Shown here: in pieces, positions 17,540 through 25,836 of the stretch
How positions within the stretch are numbered: position 1 is the stretch's first letter
Layout of the letters: each line of letters opens with the position of its first letter
Assembly (NCBI GenBank): GCA_019090585.1
Contig: JAHRVR010000148.1
Coordinates: forward strand, 1 to 34,750
DNA length: 34,750 nucleotides
Source of the DNA: Sphingomonadaceae bacterium
GTDB lineage: Bacteria > Pseudomonadota > Alphaproteobacteria > Sphingomonadales > Sphingomonadaceae
Direction: 5' to 3'
Translations under genes and position numbers: made by a program
The notes under the pieces: generated by a model
What the model saw: the letters and a program-made list of their open reading frames with translations, nothing else
Told to the model about the DNA's origin: nothing
Database searches by the model: none

Positions 17540-19342
17540 GTGCCCCCCACCCAGTTTTATGGATACCAGGCCTTGCAAAGGCACCCCGCCGCCCTCGTTG
17601 AGCTGGAGCACCAGATCGCGGACGGGTTTGATGAGGCCAATATCGATCAATGGCTTACGGAATTCTGCGGGATCAAGCCGGAACTGCTTCCTGCGCTTGA
17701 GGAATTTTCCAGCGATCCGAACGGTCGGCAAGTCGCCTTCGTGTTTTCGCGCTCGCTCTCACTTTATGGTGCACTGCTGGACTATGTCGGCGTGCCATGC
17801 CTGAAAGGAGGACGGGTGCTTCGCGTCGCGGAAGCGAAAGACGGGCAAGGCAAATACCGTGCCGCGGTTCTTTTTGAGCTTCTCGACACTATGCCAATGC
17901 GCTTGTTTGCCGATCTCTTGCTTGCAGCACTCGATCTGGTGCGCAGCAAATTCAGCGCCAAGCCCGATGCTGAAACGGCGGACAAGCTGTTGCAACAAGT
18001 GTCGGCCAACCTCATTGAAGATCTGAAAACGCATTCACCGTTCGCTGTCGGAGGAGACTCGATACTTCACGAGGCTGTTCGGCAGGATGTGCCATACCGG
18101 CACCTTGGCCTTGGGATTGTGCGGCTGGGATGGGGGGCAAAATCGCGGTTGCTCAGGATCAGCGCTTCTGATGCTGACAGCCAGATCAGCAAGGAAATCT
18201 GCGGCATGAAGCACAGGACGGCGCAGATCCTGCGTGCGGCTGGGCTGCCCGGTGCACAGAACCATCTTGTCCGCTCTCCCGAAGAGGCTCTTGCTGCAGC
18301 GGAGGCGCTCGGTTGGCCGGTTGTGGTCAAACCGCCGCACCGCGAACGGTCCGAAGGGGTGATGACGAATATCGGCAATGAAGCGGAGCTGTTTGCCGCA
18401 TTCCAGGCGGCGAGCGAGTATGACCACCGCGTCGTGATTGAACGCCATGCGCCCGGCTATTGCCATCGAATCTATGTTGCTGGCGGGCAGCTGACTTATG
18501 CGGTCAGAAGAATTCCCCAGCGCGTGATCGGCGATGGCAAGAGCACCGTTTCTGAACTCGCCGAGGCGAAGAATCTGGAAGACCGGATATTTCCGCCGTG
18601 GAAACGCTGGCTCCCGTGTCAGCTCGATGAGCTTGCCGAGAAAACACTTGCCCGTCAGGGGTTGAACTTCGATTCGGTGCCCGAAGAGGGCCAGGGGGCT
18701 GAATTTCGCCCTTTCGATTCGCATGACTGGGGCGGCCATGTTGAGAATGTCATCAAGGATATTCATCCCGACAATGTTCAGCTGGCATTGCAGGCGACCG
18801 AACTGGTTGGCATGTCGATTTGCGGTGTCGATCTGATGACCACCGACATCACCAAGCCTTGGCACGAAACCGGCGCGATCATCAACGAATTGAACTTCGG
18901 GCCGGCATTCCGGTCGCACGATCGCGAGGAGGAGGCAGCCAGCGTCATTCCCGCACTTCTTGGCGGCGACGGCCGTATCCCGGTTCATCTTGTTATGGGT
19001 GAGGGAGACCTTCTGGCCGCGGCAAAGGCGCTGAAGGCAAAGCTTGGGAAGCAAGGCGGAAGATTTCATCTCACGACCGCCGATTATAGCGAGGATGCAG
19101 CAGGCAAGAACCTGCATATGGACGGCGAAACCCTGTTCGAACGGTCTCTGGCGCTGGTCCTGCGGCCCGACGTCGATGGGATTGTCATGGCGGGAAGCTG
19201 GCCAGACCTCTTCAAGGGCGGTTTTGCAGTGGACCAGCTGGAAAGCGCCAACACGGTCAATTGCGACGAACAGACGGCGCGTAAGTTGTTCGGGGCTTTG
19301 CAGGCACAAGTACGGGTTCACACGTTCCGCCGGCTAGGCTGA
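17540..19342 (+). CDS. Cyanophycin-synthetase (CphA)-like ATP-grasp protein, Mur-ligase half reduced
   Basis: ATP-grasp motifs GWPVVVKPPHRERSEGVMTNI, VVIERHAPGYCHRIYVAGGQLTYAVRRIPQRVIGDGKSTVSEL, IINELNFGPAFRSH; no GTNGKTT P-loop. ORF opens at 17312, but upstream in-frame ATGs overlap the antisense precursor; GTG 17540 after aggaag is proposed as start. Confidence 0.75.
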   Translation: MPPTQFYGYQALQRHPAALVELEHQIADGFDEANIDQWLTEFCGIKPELLPALEEFSSDPNGRQVAFVFSRSLSLYGALLDYVGVPCLKGGRVLRVAEAKDGQGKYRAAVLFELLDTMPMRLFADLLLAALDLVRSKFSAKPDAETADKLLQQVSANLIEDLKTHSPFAVGGDSILHEAVRQDVPYRHLGLGIVRLGWGAKSRLLRISASDADSQISKEICGMKHRTAQILRAAGLPGAQNHLVRSPEEALAAAEALGWPVVVKPPHRERSEGVMTNIGNEAELFAAFQAASEYDHRVVIERHAPGYCHRIYVAGGQLTYAVRRIPQRVIGDGKSTVSELAEAKNLEDRIFPPWKRWLPCQLDELAEKTLARQGLNFDSVPEEGQGAEFRPFDSHDWGGHVENVIKDIHPDNVQLALQATELVGMSICGVDLMTTDITKPWHETGAIINELNFGPAFRSHDREEEAASVIPALLGGDGRIPVHLVMGEGDLLAAAKALKAKLGKQGGRFHLTTADYSEDAAGKNLHMDGETLFERSLALVLRPDVDGIVMAGSWPDLFKGGFAVDQLESANTVNCDEQTARKLFGALQAQVRVHTFRRLG

Positions 19343-19435
19343 TCGCCAAGGAATGCCTGACTGCCAGGGAATGATTGTAATCAACCAGTCAGCCGGTCTA
19401 GCATCGCCTTGGATCGAGACGAGAGGGAGTTATTG

Positions 19436-20425
19436 ATGGCCTTGGCTGCGGATGTCCGTGAAAAGATCGTGTTGCCGGCATTTTGCGCGCCGATGTTCTA
19501 CTGCAGCAATGCGCCGCTTGCCATAGAATGCTGCAAGGCGGGCATCATCGGGTCTATCACCGCCAATCACTTGCGCGGGCTTGATGAGCTGGATGAACAG
19601 CTTCGTGAAATTCACGAGGCGCTGGCCAGATTCTCCGATGAGAACCCTGGCCGGAAAGTGGGTCCGCTCGCCGTCAATATTTCTCCAAACAAGGACGCGG
19701 AGGATTTTCGCCGTAACCTGGATATTTGCAAGCGGTATGGGACGAGCATCATTGTCACATCGGTCGGCAATCCGACGAAGAGTGCGCCGTTGGTGCGCGA
19801 TTACGGCATGCTCCATTTTCACGACGTGACCAATCTTCGCTTTGCCGAGAAAGCGGCAAAGGCAGGCGTGGACGGCATGATCGCGATCGGCGCTGGCGGC
19901 GGCGGACATGCAGGAACGATCAGCCATCTCACTTTCGTCCCGAAGATCCGCGAGATGTTCGATGGCACCATTGTCATGGCCGGGGCGGTCAGCACTGGCG
20001 CGACAATCCGCGCCGCTGAAGTGCTGGGCGCTGACCTTGCCTATATTGGCACGCGGTTCATTGCGACGAAGGAATCCGCTGCACCGGACAGGTACAAGGC
20101 GATGCTGGTCGAGGCAGGCGTTCAGGATGTGATCTACACCGACGGCGTGAATGGCATGCCCGCCAGTTGGCTCAAAGCGTCGCTGCGCGAGGTTGGTCTG
20201 GACCCGGACAATCTGATCGCGCCGGATGGACACTCGAGCGATCACCTGAGTGACAGCCAGAAGCCCTGGAAAGATATATGGTCGGGTGGACAAGGCGCTG
20301 CCCTGATCAATGATGTCCCGACCGTTGCCGAACTGGTCTGCCGCTTGTGCGACGAATATGTGGCGGCATGCTCAGTCCCCGATATGGCTGCTGCCGCGCG
20401 GCAAGCCAACACGGTTTCGACATGA
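19436..20425 (+). CDS. Nitronate monooxygenase / 2-nitropropane dioxygenase-family flavoprotein
   Basis: FMN-TIM-barrel motifs (FCAPMFYCSNAPLAIECCKAGIIGS, GVDGMIAIGAGGGGHAG, AGAVSTGATIRAAEVLGADLAYIGTRFIATKES); ATG 19436 preceded by ggag. Confidence 0.87.
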   Translation: MALAADVREKIVLPAFCAPMFYCSNAPLAIECCKAGIIGSITANHLRGLDELDEQLREIHEALARFSDENPGRKVGPLAVNISPNKDAEDFRRNLDICKRYGTSIIVTSVGNPTKSAPLVRDYGMLHFHDVTNLRFAEKAAKAGVDGMIAIGAGGGGHAGTISHLTFVPKIREMFDGTIVMAGAVSTGATIRAAEVLGADLAYIGTRFIATKESAAPDRYKAMLVEAGVQDVIYTDGVNGMPASWLKASLREVGLDPDNLIAPDGHSSDHLSDSQKPWKDIWSGGQGAALINDVPTVAELVCRLCDEYVAACSVPDMAAAARQANTVST

Positions 20426-21156
20426 GTCAGCGGCTACTGCGCGAGGATCGTGACGGACTGTGCACACTCACGCTCAACCGCCCCGATAAGCTCAATGCGC
20501 TCGATGGATTGATGTTCGATGAGCTGGATGCGATCACAACAGTGCTGGAGCGGGAGACTGACCGGATCGGCTGTGTCGTTCTGCGTGCGAATGGGCGATG
20601 CTTCAGCGCCGGAGCGGATATTGGCGGAGTTGGCGTCGAAAAGCGCGATCCGGGCCTCAACTCGAAGATATTGGAGCGGTTCTCGAAGCTGCCACAGCCC
20701 ATCGTTGTTGCCATACATGGCGTCTGCTTCACAGGGGGGCTTGAGCTGGCCCTGTCGGGTGATTTTCTCGTTGCGGATAAGACCGCTCGCTTTGCCGATA
20801 CACACGGGCGATTCGGCTTTGTTGCCATGTGGGGCATGACGCAGCGCTTGCCGCGCCGGGTCGGCTTGCCTGCCGCCAAGCGGATGATGATGACAGCCCG
20901 GCCGATTGACGCTGCCCAGGCTCTTGAGATCGGTCTGGTCGATGAACTTGCCGATGAGGGCATGCTCAATGAAACGCTTGACGCGTTAACCGCTTCCATT
21001 CTTGCCAACAGCTGGTTTACCAACTTTGGCAACAAGCGGATTCTGGTTGAAACGCAGGACATGCCGCTGTCGAAGGGTCTGGAATACGAGGTAGCTCACT
21101 GGCCGGGCAGCGCTCCCGACAGCAAAGAGCGGATTGCAAAATTCACGAAGACATGA
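20422..21156 (+). CDS. Enoyl-CoA hydratase/isomerase family protein
   Basis: LNRPDKLNALDGLMFDEL, GRCFSAGADIGG, IVVAIHGVCFTGGLELALSGDFLVADKTARFADTHGRFG; ATGA overlap with the preceding gene. Confidence 0.9.
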   Translation: MSQRLLREDRDGLCTLTLNRPDKLNALDGLMFDELDAITTVLERETDRIGCVVLRANGRCFSAGADIGGVGVEKRDPGLNSKILERFSKLPQPIVVAIHGVCFTGGLELALSGDFLVADKTARFADTHGRFGFVAMWGMTQRLPRRVGLPAAKRMMMTARPIDAAQALEIGLVDELADEGMLNETLDALTASILANSWFTNFGNKRILVETQDMPLSKGLEYEVAHWPGSAPDSKERIAKFTKT

Positions 21157-21191
21157 TTTCCCCACGTGGAAATAGAACGAAAGGAATTACG

Positions 21192-21992
21192 ATGTATGAG
21201 TCGATCAAGGACCTGAAGCTGGAAAAGCGGGGGCGGATACTCGTCATCACCATGGACAACCCGCCGATGAATCCGGCGACGATCGATGGTCATACAGAGC
21301 TTTCGAAGATCTTCGAGATCATTAATCACGATCACGATACCGATGTCGTGGTGCTGACGGGCGCGGGCGAAAAGGCCTTCAGCGCGGGCGGTGATATCAA
21401 GCGCATGATGAAGCGCTATGAACAGAACGATCATTCGCAGTGGTACCGTCAGATGCATGAAGCACGGCATATAGCGGAAAGCATGCTCCGGCTTGAAAAG
21501 CCACTGATCGGACGGATCAATGGCCACGCCATTGGGCTTGGTGCCACGCTCGCCTCCTTTTGCGATATCACGTACATGATGGCGAACGCCAAGATTGCCG
21601 ACACGCATGTCAATGTCGGCATGACGGCGGGAGATGGCGGCGCGATGATGTGGCCGCTGTTGATGGGGTTCGGAAAGGCCAAGTATCACCTTTTTACCGG
21701 AGAGGCGCTGACCGGGCGCGAAGCCGCCGAAGCAGGGCTGGTAAACGAGGCGGTCGAGACGTTTGAGGAGCTGGATGAGAAGGTTTACGGCCTGGCCCAG
21801 CGGCTGGCAGACAGTCCGCGCGTGGCGCTGCAGACCACCAAGCGGGCTGTGAATCTTGTAATGCGCAACATGCTCGAAGGCCTGATGGATGCGCATCTGG
21901 GTCTGGAAACTCTTAGCGCGTGGAGCAAGGACCACTACGAAGCCAGTAGTGCTTTTGCCGAACGCCGTGAGCCCAAGTTCACCGGCGAATAA
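21192..21992 (+). CDS. Enoyl-CoA hydratase/isomerase family protein
   Basis: MDNPPMNPATIDGHTEL, EKAFSAGGDIKRM, KPLIGRINGHAIGLGATLASFCDITYMMANAKIADTHVNVG. Confidence 0.9.
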   Translation: MYESIKDLKLEKRGRILVITMDNPPMNPATIDGHTELSKIFEIINHDHDTDVVVLTGAGEKAFSAGGDIKRMMKRYEQNDHSQWYRQMHEARHIAESMLRLEKPLIGRINGHAIGLGATLASFCDITYMMANAKIADTHVNVGMTAGDGGAMMWPLLMGFGKAKYHLFTGEALTGREAAEAGLVNEAVETFEELDEKVYGLAQRLADSPRVALQTTKRAVNLVMRNMLEGLMDAHLGLETLSAWSKDHYEASSAFAERREPKFTGE

Positions 21993-22068
21993 CACCTGAA
22001 TTCTGCAAGGCGCGGCGCTTCCGGCTCATACCGCCGGACGCCGCCCCGCAGGCTCAGATGCTTCTCCT

Positions 22069-23373
22069 TCAGGCTCTGCCGATGCTGCTGTAGGCAAAGC
22101 CTTTGCTGCGCATTTCCTCTGGCTGATACACATTTCTCAGGTCGACAAGCACCGGCGCCTTGAGCGCCTGCCTGATGCGATCGAGGTCCAGCGCGCGGAA
22201 TGCATCCCATTCGGTGACGATGACAACCGCATCGGCGCCTTGTGCCGCTGCATAGGGATTCTCCGCCATTTCGACATCGGGCATGATTGGTTTTGCTACC
22301 TCCATGCCTTCCGGATCATAGGCGACAACATCGACGCCGGCATCACTTAGTGCCTGCGCGATTGCGATTGACGGTGCGTCACGCATATCATCGGTATTGG
22401 GCTTGAAGGTCAGGCCCAGCATGGCAACGCGTTTGCCCCGCGGCACATCACCCAAGGCATCGATCACCTTGCGGCCCATGGCGCGCTTGCGATTGTCATT
22501 GGCCTTGGAAACGGCTTCCACCACGCGCAGCGGGCTGTCAAAATCCTCTGACGTCTTGAGCAGCGCCAGTGTGTCCTTGGGAAAACAGCTGCCGCCATAT
22601 CCAGGACCAGCGTGCAGGAATTTTGAGCCGATCCGATTGTCCAGGCCGATGCCTCTGGCGATATCCTGAACGTCTCCGCCGACCTTTTCACACAGATCGG
22701 CCATTTCGTTGATGAATGTGATCTTGGTCGCAAGGAAGGCGTTGGCAGCATATTTGATCAGTTCGGCGCTGCGGCGGGAGGTGAACAGGATGGGCGACCG
22801 GTTCAGGAACAGCGGGCGATAGACTTCACGCAGCACATCGCGGGCCCATTCGTCATTCGCGCCAATGACAATGCGGTCAGGCCGCTTGAAATCCTGGATG
22901 GCTGCGCCCTCGCGCAGGAATTCAGGGTTGGATGCCACGGCAAACTCAACGTTTGTGGCGGAGTTGGTGATGACCCGCTCGACCTCGTCGCCCGTTCCGA
23001 CCGGAACGGTGGACTTGGTGACGATGACGGCGCGGTTCTGCAGGTTTTCGCCCACCTCGGCTGCAACTTCGAAAACGAAAGTAAGGTCGGCATGGCCGTC
23101 GCCGCGGCGCGACGGTGTTCCAACAGCGATGAAAATCGCATCGGCGCCGGAAATGGCCGAGGCGAGTTCGGTCGTGAAGGAAAGGCGCCCGGCTTCCATA
23201 TTGCGCACGACAAGTTCTTCGAGACCCGGTTCATAGATCGGCATCTGGCCTGCATTCAGCCGCTCGATCTTGCCGGGGTCCTTGTCGATGCACACGACGT
23301 CATGGCCGAAATCCGCAAAACAAGCGCCCGACACGAGACCGACATAGCCCGATCCCACCATTGCAATCTTCAA
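22069..23373 (-). CDS. ugd: UDP-glucose 6-dehydrogenase
   Basis: MKIAMVGSGYVGLVSGACFADFGHDVVCIDKD (Rossmann), KSTVPVGTGDEVE, GPGYGGSCFPKDT catalytic Cys motif. Proposed TTG start at 23373 with ggagg 5 nt upstream; ORF opens at 23433. Confidence 0.93.
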   Translation of the reverse strand: MKIAMVGSGYVGLVSGACFADFGHDVVCIDKDPGKIERLNAGQMPIYEPGLEELVVRNMEAGRLSFTTELASAISGADAIFIAVGTPSRRGDGHADLTFVFEVAAEVGENLQNRAVIVTKSTVPVGTGDEVERVITNSATNVEFAVASNPEFLREGAAIQDFKRPDRIVIGANDEWARDVLREVYRPLFLNRSPILFTSRRSAELIKYAANAFLATKITFINEMADLCEKVGGDVQDIARGIGLDNRIGSKFLHAGPGYGGSCFPKDTLALLKTSEDFDSPLRVVEAVSKANDNRKRAMGRKVIDALGDVPRGKRVAMLGLTFKPNTDDMRDAPSIAIAQALSDAGVDVVAYDPEGMEVAKPIMPDVEMAENPYAAAQGADAVVIVTEWDAFRALDLDRIRQALKAPVLVDLRNVYQPEEMRSKGFAYSSIGRA

Positions 23374-23662
23374 AATGCGCCTCCGATCCGTCTCTGCGAC
23401 ATTCCAATGGGCCAATAAGCGCCGCAAAACCACCCGTGAGCATGCTTAATCCAACTTTGTGAGACAATCGTTAGCGCCGTGTTGTGCACGTAATCGGGTG
23501 GGTCAGGATTGTTGCACTGCATGGCGCGCGCGTTATAACGTGGCGAGTTACATGAGAGCTGGCAATTTGAGGTTGGCCCACAACACGATGGCGATTGCGC
23601 AGAGCAAGGCCGAATGTGGAATGCCTGAAGATTAGACCGGCAAATGGGATTGAGGATCGTAA

Positions 23663-25294
23663 ATGAAGCAAGAATATGACGCGGTAGTTGTCGGCGCGGG
23701 TTTTGCCGGCATGCACATGCTGTGGAAACTTCGTCAGATGGGCATGTCGGCTATCGTCGTCGAGAAGGGCAGCGACGTGGGCGGAACCTGGTACTGGAAC
23801 CGTTATCCGGGCGCGCGCTGCGATGTGCCTTCGCTGGACTATTCGGTGCCGTGGGATCCCGAGCTCGATCAGGAGTGGGACTGGAGCGAGCGCTACTCTG
23901 CACAGCCCGAAATACTAAAATATGCCACGCATCTGGCCGACCGGCACGATTTCCGCAAGGACATCAAGTTCAACACCAGGGTCAACCGCGCGACTTGGGA
24001 CGAAGCGCGCACGCTATGGGTGGTGGAGACCGATCAGGGCGACACGTTTGAGGCCCGCTATTTCATCAGCGGAGCAGGCGCGCTTTCCGAGCCGAACCTG
24101 CCCGATATACCCGGAATCCGCAGCTTCAAGGGCGAGATGTATCATACAGGGCAATGGCCGAGTGAACCGGTCACGCTTGCCGGCAAACGTGTCGCTGTGC
24201 TTGGCACAGGCTCGACCGGAGTTCAGGCAACCACTGCCATCGCAAAGGAGGCGGATCACCTCTATGTGTTGCAGCGCACGGCCCAGTTCAGCCTGCCTTG
24301 CCACACCCCCCCGCTGACCGAGGCCGACCATGCCAAGCTAAGGGTGCGCTATCCTGAGCACCGCGAATGGCAGCGCAACAGTTATGCTGCGACGGCTTCG
24401 ACCATAGAAATGCCGTTTGGCGCGCGCGCCTTTGACGACCCCAAGGAAACACGTTTCGAAAATTACGAGACAGCCTGGAATAACGGCTCGGCTGCACTGG
24501 TCGGCGTTTATGGCGATGTTTCGATCAATGCCGAGGTTGCCACAGAGGTGTCCGATTTCGTGCGGGACAAGATCCGCGCGACGGTGAAGGATCAGGCAGT
24601 TGCCGAAAAGCTCTGCCCGCGCCCGGGTTCCTATATCGGCACGCGCAGGATCATCATCGACACCGGCTATTATCAGATATTCAATCAGCCCAATGTGACG
24701 CTGATCGATATTCACAGCGACCCCATCACCGAGATCACCGAGAACGGTGTGAAGACGCAGAACACATTCTGCAAGATCGACATGCTGGTTGTCGCCACCG
24801 GATACGATGCCGTCACCGGGCCGCTGCTGTCCATGAACATTACCGGCAAGGACGGGGTACAGTTGAAGGATGCCTGGGCCGACGCACCGCGCACTTATCT
24901 TGGTGTGATGGTTGCTGGCTTTCCCAACATGTTCACCATCACCGGCCCAAGCAGCCCCGGCGTCCTGGCCAATGTGATTTACTCAATCGACCAGCACGTG
25001 AACTGGATTTCCGATTGCCTTGAAAATATGCACCAGACCGGGGCTATCGAGATCGATACAACGCCGGAAGCTGAGGCGGAATGGAATGCGCACACTTTCG
25101 AGACATGCTCTGGCAGCCTGCGCATGAACGATGAGAATAACTGGTATCTTGGCACCAATGTTCCCGGTAAGGCGCGCGCCGTGCTTGTCTATCAGGGCGG
25201 TCTTGGCTTCTACAAAGAGAAGTGTGACGAGATTGCCGCCGATAATTATCGCGGTTTCGTCTTCAATTATGACCAGGAGAAAGAGACCGCCTGA
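23663..25294 (+). CDS. Flavin-containing monooxygenase, Baeyer-Villiger type (BVMO)
   Basis: GAGFAGMHMLWKLR, GGTWYWNRYPGARCDVPS, BVMO fingerprint FKGEMYHTGQWP (FxGxxxHxxxWP), second Rossmann VLGTGSTGVQ. Confidence 0.92.
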   Translation: MKQEYDAVVVGAGFAGMHMLWKLRQMGMSAIVVEKGSDVGGTWYWNRYPGARCDVPSLDYSVPWDPELDQEWDWSERYSAQPEILKYATHLADRHDFRKDIKFNTRVNRATWDEARTLWVVETDQGDTFEARYFISGAGALSEPNLPDIPGIRSFKGEMYHTGQWPSEPVTLAGKRVAVLGTGSTGVQATTAIAKEADHLYVLQRTAQFSLPCHTPPLTEADHAKLRVRYPEHREWQRNSYAATASTIEMPFGARAFDDPKETRFENYETAWNNGSAALVGVYGDVSINAEVATEVSDFVRDKIRATVKDQAVAEKLCPRPGSYIGTRRIIIDTGYYQIFNQPNVTLIDIHSDPITEITENGVKTQNTFCKIDMLVVATGYDAVTGPLLSMNITGKDGVQLKDAWADAPRTYLGVMVAGFPNMFTITGPSSPGVLANVIYSIDQHVNWISDCLENMHQTGAIEIDTTPEAEAEWNAHTFETCSGSLRMNDENNWYLGTNVPGKARAVLVYQGGLGFYKEKCDEIAADNYRGFVFNYDQEKETA

Positions 25295-25368
25295 GCCTGT
25301 GCGAGCAAAGCTTGGGCTGCGGATAGACCCGTCCGGCGTTTGAGGCCCAACAAACAATCCGCCTCGGA

Positions 25369-25701
25369 TCAGTGTTCGAACACTTTGCCGGGATTCAGGA
25401 TGTTGCGCGGATCGAGAGTGGACTTGATCGCCTTCATCAGCGCGATTTCTTCTGGCGAGCGTGACCACGAGAGGTAATCGCGCTTTTCAAGGCCGATGCC
25501 GTGCTCTGCTGAAATCGAACCGCCGATGGGCTTCAGGGGATCGTAGATGATTTCATTCAGCGCGCGCTTGGTTTCCTTCTCCCGGTCCGGAACCCCTGCG
25601 ATGAGGTGAAGATTGCCATCGCCCATATGCCCAAAAACGGTCAGCGTAGCCTTGCCGGGCCACCTGGCCTCCAGCGCCGCGCGCACATATTTCATGAAAT
25701 T
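25369..25701 (-). pseudogene. C-terminal remnant of an FAD-linked oxidase (GlcD / D-lactate-dehydrogenase family)
   Basis: Last ~110 aa recognisable (NFMKYVRAALEARWPGKATLTVFGHMGDGNLHLIAGV...SAEHGIGLEKRDYLSWSRSPEEIALMKAIKSTLDPRNILNPGKVFEH); upstream sequence is unrelated and then becomes antisense to the acyl-CoA dehydrogenase. Confidence 0.8.
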
Positions 25702-25836
25702 CCTTTTCCCTGTAGGGTCATGCACCATTCTGTCTGGCCGAGTCAGCCTTTGCGCGTTAGGATGAAGCTGAACCGTGATTTGCCGCGACTGCATGTCAAG
25801 ACGGGCGGCACTGCATAAGTGCAAAGAGGATGATGG

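Noticed and set aside
18035-19321. 428-aa - strand ORF opposite the CphA-like gene
   Set aside because: Antisense shadow of the ATP-grasp coding sequence, no motif support.
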